From positions 1 to 51,635 of the forward strand of contig JAGXHW010000009.1 in the NCBI GenBank assembly GCA_024635995.1: 51,635 nucleotides of DNA, in the 5' to 3' direction. The stretch comes from Clostridiaceae bacterium (GTDB lineage Bacteria > Bacillota > Clostridia > Peptostreptococcales > Tindalliaceae). The position numbers and the translations under genes were made by a program. The notes under the pieces are model-generated. The model did not search any database. It saw only the letters and a list, made by a program, of their open reading frames with translations, and was not told where the DNA came from. This document shows positions 27,134-36,581 of this stretch, piece by piece; the first letter of the stretch is position 1; the number at the start of each line of letters is the position of its first letter.

Positions 27134-28294
27134 TCATTCACACCCCATAAGCTCTTTGGTTAAAACAGCAACCCCCTTTCCAATCTGGTTTTCCATTCCT
27201 ACATCACACAAAGATCTTTCAATGGTTGCAATGACTGATACTAAATCATGCATATCAATGTTCCCCATGTGTCCAAGACGAAACATTTTTCCTGCATAAG
27301 ATCCCAAACCTCCGGCCACCACGATGCCTTCTTCGTATAGTTTCTTCCGAAAAGCTGCGTCATCAATTCCTTCAGGGTAGATCAAGTTTGAAAGGGTCGA
27401 TGCCCGATTGTTGGAATCAGCTAGTACTTTGAACCCAATAGCTTCCAAAGCTTTTTGCATGGCTTTCCCCACACGTTCATGTCGTTCATATCGATTCTCC
27501 AAGCCTTCTTCTTGAATTAGTCTCACCGATTCTTTCAATGCCCAGATCAAGTTCACCGCTGGAGTGGCAAAATATTTGGCCGGGTCTTGCATAATGGGCA
27601 ACCATTTATAAAAATCTATGTAATACTCTGGGATAGTACCCAAGCTTTCACGACGTTCCAATGCTTTGGGTCCTGCCCATAGTATCGCAAGCCCGGGTGC
27701 CACACCAAACGCCTTTTGGGTTCCGGTAAAAAGAATATCGATGTTCATCTCATCCACATATTCAGTTTCTCCCGCTGTGGCACATACACCGTCAACAATG
27801 AACAGTGTATCTTCAAACTGCTTCATCATTCTACCAATATCTTCAATGGGTGCCTTTACACCAGTTGAAGTGTCTACATGACTGACAGTCAGCGCTTTAT
27901 AGTTCTTCTCTTTCAGTTTTTTCTCTATTTCAGAAACGGGCACAATGGACCCCCACTCACTGGCCAGCACATCCACATGCAAACCTTTTCTTTCGCATAT
28001 TTCAATAAACCGGTCACCAAAATATCCGTGTGAAATGACGAGAACATCATCGCCAGCTTTTAACGTATTGGCAACGGCCATTTCCATGGCCATGGTACCA
28101 GTACCGGCAACCACAAACACTTCTCCTTCTGTTCGCCACATGTCTTTAATGTCAGCCACTAATTCTTTGAAATCTTTCACAAAAGCAGGGTCTCCAAAAG
28201 CGACAGTTTCACGTCCCATCTGGTCCTGGATAGATCTGACTACAGGGGTTGGTCCTGGGATCATAACCAGCTTTCGATTATTCATTGCTAACAC
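27134..28294 (-). CDS. class V PLP aminotransferase (alanine/serine-glyoxylate type)
   Basis: A 386-residue aminotransferase. N-terminal MIPGPTPVVRSIQDQMGRET is the hallmark of serine-pyruvate / alanine-glyoxylate aminotransferases. The pyridoxal Lys lies in LFTGTQKAFGVAPGLA, and SHVDTSTGVKAPIEDIG, VDGVCATAG and RLGHMGN are the other family signatures. An alternative start M4 is equally plausible (CTAACATGAATAATCG). It is divergent from the LysR gene at 28528, which probably controls it. It could aminate a 2-oxo acid made from the dehydratase product. Confidence 0.88.
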   Translation of the reverse strand: MLAMNNRKLVMIPGPTPVVRSIQDQMGRETVAFGDPAFVKDFKELVADIKDMWRTEGEVFVVAGTGTMAMEMAVANTLKAGDDVLVISHGYFGDRFIEICERKGLHVDVLASEWGSIVPVSEIEKKLKEKNYKALTVSHVDTSTGVKAPIEDIGRMMKQFEDTLFIVDGVCATAGETEYVDEMNIDILFTGTQKAFGVAPGLAILWAGPKALERRESLGTIPEYYIDFYKWLPIMQDPAKYFATPAVNLIWALKESVRLIQEEGLENRYERHERVGKAMQKALEAIGFKVLADSNNRASTLSNLIYPEGIDDAAFRKKLYEEGIVVAGGLGSYAGKMFRLGHMGNIDMHDLVSVIATIERSLCDVGMENQIGKGVAVLTKELMGCE

Positions 28295-28527
28295 TCCTCA
28301 TCATAAGATTTATTTTATTAATCTGGCCGTTATTCGCACCAATTCATACCATTGTTTATACCATATCCTTGACGCTGCCACTATCTCGTAAAGACTTGCT
28401 TCCACTACTTAACATGTGTATACTAACCCTACGTTCATATTGAATTTTCATTGATTGTTTTGTGCTTTCTTTTAACCAATGATGAAACATGTAATTTATA
28501 TACACACACAAATGGAGGTTATTTCTA

Positions 28528-29433
28528 ATGAAATTATTTCAACTGGAATATTTTCAGGCTGTCTGTTTATACAACAGCGTGACCAAGGCAGCCCAAATGT
28601 TGCATGTGTCCCAGTCAAGCATCTCTTTCGCCATCAGAGATCTGGAGGCCGAATTCGGTGTAAGCCTCTTTTCACGCGTAAAACAACGGCTGATCTTAAC
28701 CAGTGAAGGTGAATTCTTTCTCAAAAACATTAATAAAATTCTAAATGAAACGCATGCTCTTCATCAGAATATGCTTGATTTGGGACTAACCCAGAAACAT
28801 CTTCGTATCGCAGTACCACCCATTTCAGGAACATTTGCCTTCATTCCACTTTACATGGCCTATGTTGAAAAGTATCCCTCGTCCAACATTCAGATTATTG
28901 AGTCAGGATCTGGAAATAATTTGCTGGGAGTTGTAGATGAGCGCTTTGATATCGTATTGGCAAATACCATTAAAATCGAAAATAAACAGGTTCACTTTTT
29001 GCCTCTAGAACAGATAAATATTGTCTTTTGTGTTTCACCACATCATCCCCTGGCTAAGGAAAAAACCATTACCGCAGAACTGTTGAACGATCTTCCCTTG
29101 GTCATGTTCCGCAGTGGCTCAAAACACAATACTTACATTAACCAAATCTTTGAAGTTGCCAACATACGTCCCAATATTATCCTTTATTCCAGTCAAATCC
29201 ACACCATACAAAAGCTGGTGGAAGGTGGTCAGGTAGGTGCTTTTGTCTTCGACGGAGTTGCCAAACTTTTCCCCGACCTTGTGATGATTCCAGTGAAAGA
29301 TCTTCCTCAACAAACTGTTTTTATGGTTTGGAAAAAGGAGCAACACATTAATAATAAAGCCCGTTATTTGTTTGGTGAAATTGAACAGTTTACAACTTTC
29401 GTCCGGCAATTTATTGGAAGTCATCATTCATAA
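28528..29433 (+). CDS. LysR-family transcriptional regulator 1
   Basis: A 301-residue regulator. The helix-turn-helix is at the extreme N terminus (FQAVCLYNSVTKAAQMLHVSQSSISFAIRDLEAEFG), followed by a linker helix and a substrate-binding domain (LRIAVPPISGTFAFIPLYMAY). TGGAGG lies nine bases before the ATG. It is divergently oriented from the aminotransferase gene across 233 bases, the usual arrangement for control of the neighbour. The inducer is unknown, perhaps the transported hydroxy acid. Confidence 0.92.
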   Translation: MKLFQLEYFQAVCLYNSVTKAAQMLHVSQSSISFAIRDLEAEFGVSLFSRVKQRLILTSEGEFFLKNINKILNETHALHQNMLDLGLTQKHLRIAVPPISGTFAFIPLYMAYVEKYPSSNIQIIESGSGNNLLGVVDERFDIVLANTIKIENKQVHFLPLEQINIVFCVSPHHPLAKEKTITAELLNDLPLVMFRSGSKHNTYINQIFEVANIRPNIILYSSQIHTIQKLVEGGQVGAFVFDGVAKLFPDLVMIPVKDLPQQTVFMVWKKEQHINNKARYLFGEIEQFTTFVRQFIGSHHS

Positions 29434-29707
29434 TGTGGCGCTGTCATTTGTACCTAAAACATTTATCATGCAGCATGGGTTCTTACTATCTATTCCGAAT
29501 ATGTATATCTAAAATTGCCTTTTCACGGTAGTTGCTAGTTTGTAGGATAACGATTGCCTATAGCTTGAACATTAATGCACCCTTCATATCAGTTTAAAAT
29601 CTGATGGAGTGTCTAATTTTTCTGTTAATGACACTATAAAACACCTTAACCCATTTGCATAATAGTCATTTACGATTACTTGTTTTGTTTTATCTATTAA
29701 CTAGCAA

Positions 29708-29730
29708 GAGCCCGGTCGGTGACCGGGCTC
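29708..29730. terminator. GC-rich hairpin between convergent genes
   Basis: Perfect stem GAGCCCGGTC / GACCGGGCTC with a 3-base loop, between the two convergent LysR genes. There is no T-run on either side, so it may be a bidirectional or processed terminator. The rest of 29434-29810 shows nothing else. Confidence 0.55.
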
Positions 29731-29810
29731 TATGATTTGACTCCTCAAAAAATCATGAATATCGGATCATGACTCAAGTAAACTCCCTACAGCATTTACA
29801 CCGAATCAAC

Positions 29811-30692
29811 TTAAAACACCTCTTTTGCAAACCGGATCCATTCCCGTGCAGCATGGGACATATACTTCCCTTTTTTCCATATGAGGGACAAATCAAGAGA
29901 AAGAGGTTCTCCTTCAATCTGCAAGACTTTAAAACGCTTTGGATCAAGATCTTTACACACACGTTTTGGTAAAAAGGTAACTCCAAGTCCTGTAGCAACC
30001 ATTTCAGTCATGAAATCGCGCTGAGAACTTTCACAGATAATTCTGGGTGAAAAACCAGCCTGTTCACACTGATTTATAATCCGGTCGTGAAGCGAAAAAT
30101 CCTTACGGTAGATGACAAGTGATTCCTTTGCTAATTTTTTAAATGGAACGACTGTCTTGCATGCAATCGGATGCTTCGCATGTATAACCAGTAAAATCGG
30201 ATCACTCATCAATAGGAACTGGTCAAATGAGGCATCCTCAGAAGGCAGACTACAAATCACACCTACATCCAGTGTCCCGTCAAGAATCTCCAGTTCAATA
30301 CTCTTGGTACCCACTTCCATAAGTTGGATCGTGATGCCGGGATACTGATCCTTAAAACGACTGATCACTCCTGGAAAAAAACCGGCACCTACCACAGGCG
30401 GAATGCCGATGTGAATGTGCCCTTTTTTAAGTTGTGCAATTTCATCTAAGTCTTCTGTCAATTGTTCCATGCCAACCAGGATATCCTGGGCCTTTCGATA
30501 GATGACTCTTCCGGCATCAGTCAGCTCAATCTGCCGAGATGTCCGGTTAAAAAGGGTCACTCCCAACTCTTCTTCCATACTCCGAATCGTTTTGCTGATG
30601 GAGGGCTGGCTCACCAACAAATATTGAGATGCACGTGTAAAACTTCTCTCTCTCGCCACTGCCACAAAATATTCCAACTGACGCATCTCCAT
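29811..30692 (-). CDS. LysR-family transcriptional regulator 2
   Basis: A 293-residue CatR/CbbR-type regulator. The N-terminal helix-turn-helix is FVAVARERSFTRASQYLLVSQPSISKTIRSMEEELGVTLFNRTSRQIELT, and the effector domain starts at IHIGIPPVVGAGFFPGV. It is divergent from the D-2-hydroxyacid dehydrogenase gene (165-base gap), which is its likely target. It is only distantly similar to the LysR protein at 28528, so the two are not recent duplicates. Confidence 0.92.
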   Translation of the reverse strand: MEMRQLEYFVAVARERSFTRASQYLLVSQPSISKTIRSMEEELGVTLFNRTSRQIELTDAGRVIYRKAQDILVGMEQLTEDLDEIAQLKKGHIHIGIPPVVGAGFFPGVISRFKDQYPGITIQLMEVGTKSIELEILDGTLDVGVICSLPSEDASFDQFLLMSDPILLVIHAKHPIACKTVVPFKKLAKESLVIYRKDFSLHDRIINQCEQAGFSPRIICESSQRDFMTEMVATGLGVTFLPKRVCKDLDPKRFKVLQIEGEPLSLDLSLIWKKGKYMSHAAREWIRFAKEVF

Positions 30693-30856
30693 GCTTCCAC
30701 TCCTTTATTCATTCTTTTCAGGAATACTTCCTATTCCATATATGTATTTTTATTATAATTTAGTTCATGATACCATAAAACGTATAAATTATTCAATATT
30801 CAATTTATTGCACGTTCTAAGCAATCTGCCACCGTAAAGAAAAGGAGTGATTTGAG

Positions 30857-31813
30857 ATGATGATCAAATTAACTGAACCTCTTGATGTCCAACAACACAC
30901 ACTTCAACTTCTGCTGAAGCCTCTTCAAGAACAGGGCCATACCACCATCGTTTACGATCAACCCGCTACCTCTCTTGAAGAATTGATTAACCGTTGCACT
31001 GATGCTGAAGTATTAGTCATTGCCAATCAACCACTACAAAAGGAAGTTGTCGAAGCATCCCCTAATTTGAAAATGATATCAGTCGCCTTCACTGGCATCG
31101 ACCATGTCGGAGGAATGGATGTATTAAAAGAAAGGAGTGTCACTGTATGCAATGCAGCCGGTTACAGCAATCATTCAGTTGCAGAACTTGTACTTGGTCT
31201 CACGTTAAATCTGATTAGAAACATAGCTTCAGCGAATAATGCCACTCGAAATGGTGGCTCTTTAAATGGATTGATCGGCAACGAACTGAGAGGAAAAACT
31301 GTGGGCATCATTGGCACAGGTCGGATTGGACTCCAGGTGGCAGCACTCTATAAAGCTTTTGGATGCCGGATTTTAGGGTATAATCCGTCGATAAAACCGG
31401 AAGGACTTTCACTGGGCGTAGAGTATAAAGGCTTTGATGAAGTCTTGTCAGAGAGTGATGTTGTTACCCTTCATCTGCCGTTGACTCAAGCCACCAAAGG
31501 AATTCTGTCCGCTGAAAAAATAGGTTTGATGAAACCAAATGCCTTTTTAATCAATTGTGCAAGGGGGCCAATCGTAGATCATCTCGCCTTGGTGAATGCA
31601 CTAAACAATGACCGTCTCGCAGGGGCCGGCATTGATGTCTTTGACCAAGAACCACCCCTGCCGCAGGATTTTCCTTTGCTTCACGCGAAGAACACGCTGT
31701 TTACGCCTCACTATGCATTTGCAACGGCAGAATCCATGGTTTGTCGGGCGGAGATCGCCCTTGGGAATGTGGAAGCCTTTCTGAATGGGAAACCGGAAAA
31801 TGTAATGCTTTAG
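30857..31813 (+). CDS. D-isomer-specific 2-hydroxyacid dehydrogenase
   Basis: A 318-residue NAD-dependent dehydrogenase. Cofactor motif GIIGTGRIGLQ; catalytic Arg in NCARGPIVD, Glu in GIDVFDQEPP and His in FTPHYAFATAES. The substrate domain has SVAFTGIDHVGG. It starts at 30857 behind AAAGGAG. It probably interconverts a 2-oxo acid and a D-2-hydroxy acid and belongs with the tct/dehydratase locus, under the divergent LysR gene. Confidence 0.9.
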   Translation: MMIKLTEPLDVQQHTLQLLLKPLQEQGHTTIVYDQPATSLEELINRCTDAEVLVIANQPLQKEVVEASPNLKMISVAFTGIDHVGGMDVLKERSVTVCNAAGYSNHSVAELVLGLTLNLIRNIASANNATRNGGSLNGLIGNELRGKTVGIIGTGRIGLQVAALYKAFGCRILGYNPSIKPEGLSLGVEYKGFDEVLSESDVVTLHLPLTQATKGILSAEKIGLMKPNAFLINCARGPIVDHLALVNALNNDRLAGAGIDVFDQEPPLPQDFPLLHAKNTLFTPHYAFATAESMVCRAEIALGNVEAFLNGKPENVML

Positions 31814-31866
31814 CAACGAATAAGAACTGCTAAATTCTTGCTCATGTGATAAATAAATTGACAAAA

Positions 31867-31934
31867 TGTAAAATGCTCACTTCCAATAATTTAGAGGTGA
31901 GCATTTACAGTGGTGGAAATAAGGGTTTCGAACA
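31867..31934 (+). repeat. hairpin plus tRNA-3'-end-like sequence, copy 1
   Basis: A near-perfect inverted repeat (ATGCTCAC / GTGAGCAT, extended to about 16 pairs, 31867-31909) is followed directly by CAGTGGTGGAAATAAGGGTTTCGAAC. The complement of the latter ends in CCACCA preceded by TTCGAAA, as in a tRNA T-arm and acceptor end. A similar module follows the hybrid kinase gene at 34795-34872. 31935-32346 shows nothing else apart from the kinase upstream region. Confidence 0.5.
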
Positions 31935-32346
31935 GATTTTCCCAAACAGATCCATTAAGCTGGGTTTCATACTGCAAGAACTCACTATATTTGTGAACAA
32001 ATCGATTGGTTTATTATTTTTCCAAAAATATTTACCATTCAAACTTCAAATCAATATCATTCCTTTAAATGTTTAAATATTGAGGCAATTTGGGCCAATC
32101 AAAAGCTTTTCATTGAACATGAATACATTAAGTGTTAGTATAGAAAAAAAGAATTTTGTAAACCATTCAGGAAGACAAGGTCTTTATCGTTGATATGGTG
32201 AATAACAGTTTAATAAACCGCTTAAGGGACACTAGGAACCCATGGTTTATTAGGGTGATTTACCCTGGAGAAGTGAGTACCATAACCGGCCACTTGTTTA
32301 GTGAAACTGGTTTTTATTTTCAGTGCGTAGAGGAGATGATCGCCCG

Positions 32347-34755
32347 ATGAAAACCATATTTCCACATCCAAATCGGGAAACAAGCGAGATGGAACAACAA
32401 GTGCGGGATGAAAGAGATGCCTATGCGGCGGGCCCAGTGGTTTTCTTTACGTGGAAAACAGACATTGGCGAGTGGCAAGTCGTTCATGTCTCCGCTAATG
32501 TGGAAAAAATATTGGGATACCTGCCGGAAGAGATGATGTCTGCGAAAATGCCTTACGGCAGCCGTATGCATCCGGATGACAAACCCCGGGTGATGGAAGA
32601 AGCAAAAATATTTCGCCAGTCACAAACTCCCAACTATGTACAGACCTATCGATACAGGCACAGAGATGGCGAATATCGATGGATTGACGACTATAATGTG
32701 CCTGTGTACGATGGGAAAGGAAATGCACTGCTGATTCACGGCTATATACTGGACATCACCGATCGATACCATGCGGAAGCGATTTTGAAAGAATGTGAAC
32801 ACACATACCGAACCATTGTCGACCATATCAATGACGCACTAATCATTCACGATTTGAAAGGCACTATCCTGGAAGTGAATCAGCATGCCTGTGACATGCT
32901 GGGATATAAACAAGAAGAACTTATTGGTTCAAGCCTGGGGAAAATTCAATATGTATCCAATGGGAAGCAGACAGCAGAAATTATAGATCATCTCAAGCAG
33001 GAAGGAAAATATGTTTTTGAGACCATCAATCAACACAAGGATGGTTCACCCATTCCCGTCGAAATCAGTGTCAATCTGGTGTCCTCGGAAGGCAATGGGG
33101 TTATTCAGAGTATATGCCGAGACATTACAGAACGTAAACTGGCTGAGAACAGGCTCAGCAACAGTGAAGCGCAGTTTAGGCTGCTGTTTGAAAATTCGCC
33201 TGTTTCGTTGATGATTCATGATAAGAATACCGGTGAAATTTTGGATGCCAACCGTAATGCATACCAGACCTTTGGTTTGGAATCCTTGGAGGCGATGAAA
33301 GCCTATGACATCTGGCTGGAGCCGCCCTATTCTCTGGAAGAGGCTTTGAGGTGGTTGAAAAAAGCATCGGTGGAAGGTCTTCAAACCTTTGAATGGAAAA
33401 GCCAAAGGGTTGACGGAGAAATTTTCTGGGAGCAGGTTCATTTGATCCCCCTCATTATAAATCAAAAGCAACAAATCCTGGCAGCAAATACGAATATCAC
33501 GAGCTTGAAAAAGGCTGAGGAAAAACTAAGAAGAACCAACGTGAAATTACAAACCGCCATGAATGCTGCAAAAGCCGCTAACGAATCAAAAACCCAGTTT
33601 CTTTCCAATATGAGCCACGAACTGCGCACACCCCTCAACGGTCTCATGGGTATGTTGCAGCTACTGGAAACCACGACCCTCACAGAAGAACAGGAAGAAT
33701 ACATCCACGCTGCGTTAAGCGGCTCCCAGTCTCTCACCCGGGTGGTGGAAGACATTCTTAACTACACCAGCCTGGAAAGAAAGGCACAAAAGACCCTGGA
33801 AACACCTTTCCAACTGGAAGAACTCCTCCATGATGTTGTGGAGCTGCATCAAGCCACTGCCCTTCACAAAGGCCTCTCCCTTAGTGTCCATCGGGAAAAG
33901 AACCTTCCCAAAGAGTTGGTGGGAGACCGGTTTAAATTGAAACAGATCCTGGGAAACCTGATGGGTAATGCCATCAAGTTCACTGAAACTGGCGCTATAT
34001 ACCTGTCTGCCCGGCAGGAGACAATCGACGTTAGTCCCGGGCGCATCTGTGTCTGTTTCCAGGTGAAGGACACGGGCATTGGCATCCCCAAGGAAAAGCT
34101 GGACTATATCTTCCATCGGTTCAGCCAGGTGGACGAATCACACAACCGACCCTTCAGCGGCCTGGGCCTGGGTCTGGCCGTAGCCAGGGAGCAAGCAGCC
34201 CTGTTGGGGGGCGCCCTCACCGCCGACAGCACCCTTGGGAAGGGAAGCGTTTTCACCCTCACCTGCGAAATGGGGCTGGGTGAGGAAGTACAGCCGACTG
34301 CTGCCACACCGGAGCCAAAAGACATCTACCTGCCGGACAAGGGTTCCGACTGCATCCGAATACTAGTAGTGGACGATGACTACGCCAGCCGGGTGATGGC
34401 CAAGATACATCTGAAAAAGATGGGATTCTTGGTAGAAACTGCTTCCAACGGAAAAGAAGCCCTTGAAATCATTTCAGAAGAAGTATTTGACTTAGTGCTC
34501 ATGGACTGCCAGATGCCGGTGATGAACGGCTATGAAGCCACCAGGTGCATACGGGAGAAAGAACAGGGCACCGGCTGCCATACACCCATTGTAGCCATGA
34601 CCGCCAAGGTGCTGCCAGGAGACCAGGAAGAATGCATGAAAACCGGAATGGACGGGTTTTTGGCCAAGCCTTTTGAGCGTAAACAACTATCAGCCCTGGT
34701 CAATGAGTTTGTTGAACTGAAAGAATCCAGTAAAAAAAGGACGCCCAACCAGTGA
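32347..34755 (+). CDS. soluble hybrid histidine kinase, PAS-PAS-PAS-HisKA-HATPase-receiver
   Basis: An 802-residue protein without membrane helices. Three PAS domains occupy about residues 20-150, 150-275 and 275-400; the first has the PAS_3 pattern WIDDYNVPVYDGKGN. HisKA has His424 in SNMSHELRTPLNG, the ATPase has NAIKFTETG, DTGIGIP and GLGLGLAV, and the C-terminal receiver has phospho-acceptor Asp720 in LVLMDCQMPVMNG. I start at ATG 32347, ten bases after GAGGAG; a GTG at 32323 is the alternative. No output regulator gene is adjacent. It is flanked by the two hairpin/tRNA-like repeats, so the unit may be an insertion. PAS sensing suggests redox or a small ligand. Confidence 0.93.
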   Translation: MKTIFPHPNRETSEMEQQVRDERDAYAAGPVVFFTWKTDIGEWQVVHVSANVEKILGYLPEEMMSAKMPYGSRMHPDDKPRVMEEAKIFRQSQTPNYVQTYRYRHRDGEYRWIDDYNVPVYDGKGNALLIHGYILDITDRYHAEAILKECEHTYRTIVDHINDALIIHDLKGTILEVNQHACDMLGYKQEELIGSSLGKIQYVSNGKQTAEIIDHLKQEGKYVFETINQHKDGSPIPVEISVNLVSSEGNGVIQSICRDITERKLAENRLSNSEAQFRLLFENSPVSLMIHDKNTGEILDANRNAYQTFGLESLEAMKAYDIWLEPPYSLEEALRWLKKASVEGLQTFEWKSQRVDGEIFWEQVHLIPLIINQKQQILAANTNITSLKKAEEKLRRTNVKLQTAMNAAKAANESKTQFLSNMSHELRTPLNGLMGMLQLLETTTLTEEQEEYIHAALSGSQSLTRVVEDILNYTSLERKAQKTLETPFQLEELLHDVVELHQATALHKGLSLSVHREKNLPKELVGDRFKLKQILGNLMGNAIKFTETGAIYLSARQETIDVSPGRICVCFQVKDTGIGIPKEKLDYIFHRFSQVDESHNRPFSGLGLGLAVAREQAALLGGALTADSTLGKGSVFTLTCEMGLGEEVQPTAATPEPKDIYLPDKGSDCIRILVVDDDYASRVMAKIHLKKMGFLVETASNGKEALEIISEEVFDLVLMDCQMPVMNGYEATRCIREKEQGTGCHTPIVAMTAKVLPGDQEECMKTGMDGFLAKPFERKQLSALVNEFVELKESSKKRTPNQ

Positions 34756-34794
34756 ACTGGCGACATCTTTCTGTCTTTATGAGTTATGAAAAAA

Positions 34795-34837
34795 CTCACT
34801 CTTGAAATCATATATCAACCTCAGGAGTGAGCTTTTC
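34795..34837 (+). terminator. terminator-like hairpin after the hybrid kinase gene
   Basis: CTCACTC / GAGTGAG stem with a 23-base loop, then CTTTT. The 3' arm and following bases resemble the module at 31867. Confidence 0.55.
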
Positions 34838-34849
34838 CAGTTATCGCAG

Positions 34850-34899
34850 TGGTGGGGAATAAGGGACTCGAACCCATGGCTTCCTCCACGTCAAGGAGA
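34850..34899 (-). tRNA. tRNA-Val(GAC)-like 3' half (remnant)
   Basis: On the minus strand: anticodon stem-loop TCTCC-TTGACGT-GGAGG (anticodon GAC), 5-base variable loop, T-arm ATGGG-TTCGAGT-CCCTT (one mismatch), then ATTCCCC-A-CCA. The D-arm and the 5' acceptor strand expected (GGGGAAT) are absent upstream, so it cannot be a functional tRNA. Such 3' halves are left by integration or excision at tRNA genes. Confidence 0.65.
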
Positions 34900-35061
34900 T
34901 AATCGGCGTAGGAACCAGTAGGATTCAGACGTAACATTGGCTCCAAAGCTTTGAAATCACTTCTTACTTAACAAAACCCATTTGGATCTATCCGATCCAA
35001 CAGGATGCGAAATCATCGCTCGGACTAGCATTCTGGACTAGCAAATACTCCGCCCATTTTG

Positions 35062-35092
35062 CCCCCGCTTCTAGAGAAGTGGGGGAATTTTT
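35062..35092 (+). terminator. Rho-independent terminator-like hairpin
   Basis: CCCCCGCTT / AAGTGGGGG stem followed by AATTTTT, between the tRNA remnant and the DUF1858 gene. Confidence 0.75.
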
Positions 35093-35176
35093 ATGTGGTG
35101 TTAGTGATGATGAATGGGTATTTAGCAAATGAGGTATTTATCAAAAGAAATCAAGTCCTGGTTAAGGAGCGGTAAA

Positions 35177-35398
35177 ATGATGACGATAACCAAAGATACA
35201 AAGGTATTTGATATTTTAGAAGAATATGGGGATATTGCAGACGTGATGGAAGTATTTGGTGTTAAACGAGTCGGAAAATACTCGGTACGTCGTTTGATTA
35301 CCAGAGCATTGACTGTGGAGCGTGCTTCAAAAATCCACAAAATTCCTTTAGATGAATTTATAGACATTCTAAACAAAGCGATTGAATCAAAAAAATGA
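35177..35398 (+). CDS. DUF1858 domain protein
   Basis: A 73-residue protein that is essentially a single DUF1858 domain: ITKDTKVFDILEEYGDIADVMEVFG, a basic turn, then LITRALTVERASKIHKIPLDEFIDILNKAI. The start at the ATG-ATG pair follows AAGGAG; the frame is open further upstream but lacks a site. DUF1858 usually occurs alone or fused to hybrid-cluster or hemerythrin-like proteins in anaerobes and is thought to act in redox or sulfur/nitrogen contexts. It normally has a Cys in the VFG.xC region; here VFGVKR lacks it, so a redox Cys role is doubtful. Confidence 0.82.
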   Translation: MMTITKDTKVFDILEEYGDIADVMEVFGVKRVGKYSVRRLITRALTVERASKIHKIPLDEFIDILNKAIESKK

Positions 35399-35423
35399 AT
35401 TTAGATTTTCCACTCCATCCATA

Positions 35424-35448
35424 GCTGCCGAAATCGGCGGCTTTTTTG
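35424..35448 (+). terminator. Rho-independent terminator of the DUF1858 gene
   Basis: GCTGCCGA / TCGGCGGC stem with a 2-base loop followed by TTTTTT. The following 35449-35743 shows no supported gene; the small plus-strand frame there lacks a ribosome binding site. Confidence 0.85.
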
Positions 35449-35743
35449 TTCTTAAATTTGAGTCCCTTCACCATCTCAATGGTTGCAGCCATTCCCGACA
35501 GAATCCTTTGTTAATGGTCGAAGAGCCCATACAGCAATGCTGACAACGGATGACCTATTCACTACGAACAATGTCTCAACAATTCATCCTTGGGCTATGC
35601 AGTTATTTATAGGCTATTTTGGGCTAATTTCAGTATTAATGTCGCTATATTCCATTGACTTTTTGACACATAAAATAGTTTGTAAAGGCGTGAAATACTT
35701 ATAATGAGCCAAACATATTTGGGCAGTGCAGGGGGTATCGACA

Positions 35744-36454
35744 CTATCCGATGGTATTTTTTATCTTTCTCCCTTCCATAGGTTGTTTTCGATCCAGCAA
35801 CTTTGCGAACACTCCCAAAATTAGCAGGAAACCCACTGCTGCCTGACCTATTTTAATAGCTGTGTTTCGGAAAAACGATTTCGGCAACATTTGGATCAAA
35901 ACATGCCGCCGCGGATCAAGAATCCACAAATCGTTGTCAAAGAAAATCTGATGAAAATAGGTGAAGTATTTGGTAAAATCCATTCGGATTAACAAGCCCA
36001 AACCTAACAACACGGCCACGTTGCCCAAGGCTGCATAAAATAACATGTGCAACCAGTTTTTTTTCCACAGAGGGTCCCACTTCACCGCCAACAGCGTCAA
36101 CAGAATCATTGTTGCTACGGAAACCTTTCTCAGCAAACGTGCTAAATCGAATAAGTATAACACATCCTCCATGTGCGTCAGTTCCCGCTCATCATAAAGT
36201 GGCTGCAACTCACCGTCTTTAACGGCTATGCTCTGAAAATCATCCTTCTCCCCTTTCAAGTAACGTGTGATTTCCACTGCAGCGTTAGATAGGTTTACTT
36301 GATCCATTCCTGTGACAGGCACCCAACCCTGTTTTTCGAATTCATTCATATAGTGATCAACATTGTATGCTACCCATTCCAGCGCAGAGACCCACACAAT
36401 CAATGTGAGGCTGACGGCCATGATCACATAAACAAATTTCCTGATAACCGACAT
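35744..36454 (-). CDS. DUF1461 (TIGR01906-type) integral membrane protein
   Basis: A 236-residue protein with membrane helices at about 7-27, 110-130, 142-163 and 207-226. It carries family signatures YMNEFEKQG near the N terminus, LTHMEDVLYLFD before the second helix and FHQIFFDNDLWILDP. The start at 36454 has AGGAGGAG seven bases upstream. It lies downstream of the YVTN propeller gene on the same strand, so it is probably the distal gene of that group. Function unknown. Confidence 0.85.
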   Translation of the reverse strand: MSVIRKFVYVIMAVSLTLIVWVSALEWVAYNVDHYMNEFEKQGWVPVTGMDQVNLSNAAVEITRYLKGEKDDFQSIAVKDGELQPLYDERELTHMEDVLYLFDLARLLRKVSVATMILLTLLAVKWDPLWKKNWLHMLFYAALGNVAVLLGLGLLIRMDFTKYFTYFHQIFFDNDLWILDPRRHVLIQMLPKSFFRNTAIKIGQAAVGFLLILGVFAKLLDRKQPMEGRKIKNTIG

Positions 36455-36581
36455 GTTACTCCTCCTCAAAATATTATACAACTGTGTTCAATAACAACCA
36501 CCACTGCTGCCACAACCAACCCTCCACTGGTTTCGGCCTCTATTCGTTTACTGCTCTGTACACGTCGAAACGAATTGTTTT

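Noticed and set aside
35483-35704. 73-codon plus-strand frame with one hydrophobic stretch
   Set aside because: No ribosome binding site and no family resemblance.
36488-36545. Minus-strand frame ending in VGCGSSGGCY just before the DUF1461 gene
   Set aside because: Looks like a Cys/Gly tail but has no start or ribosome binding site; too short to support.
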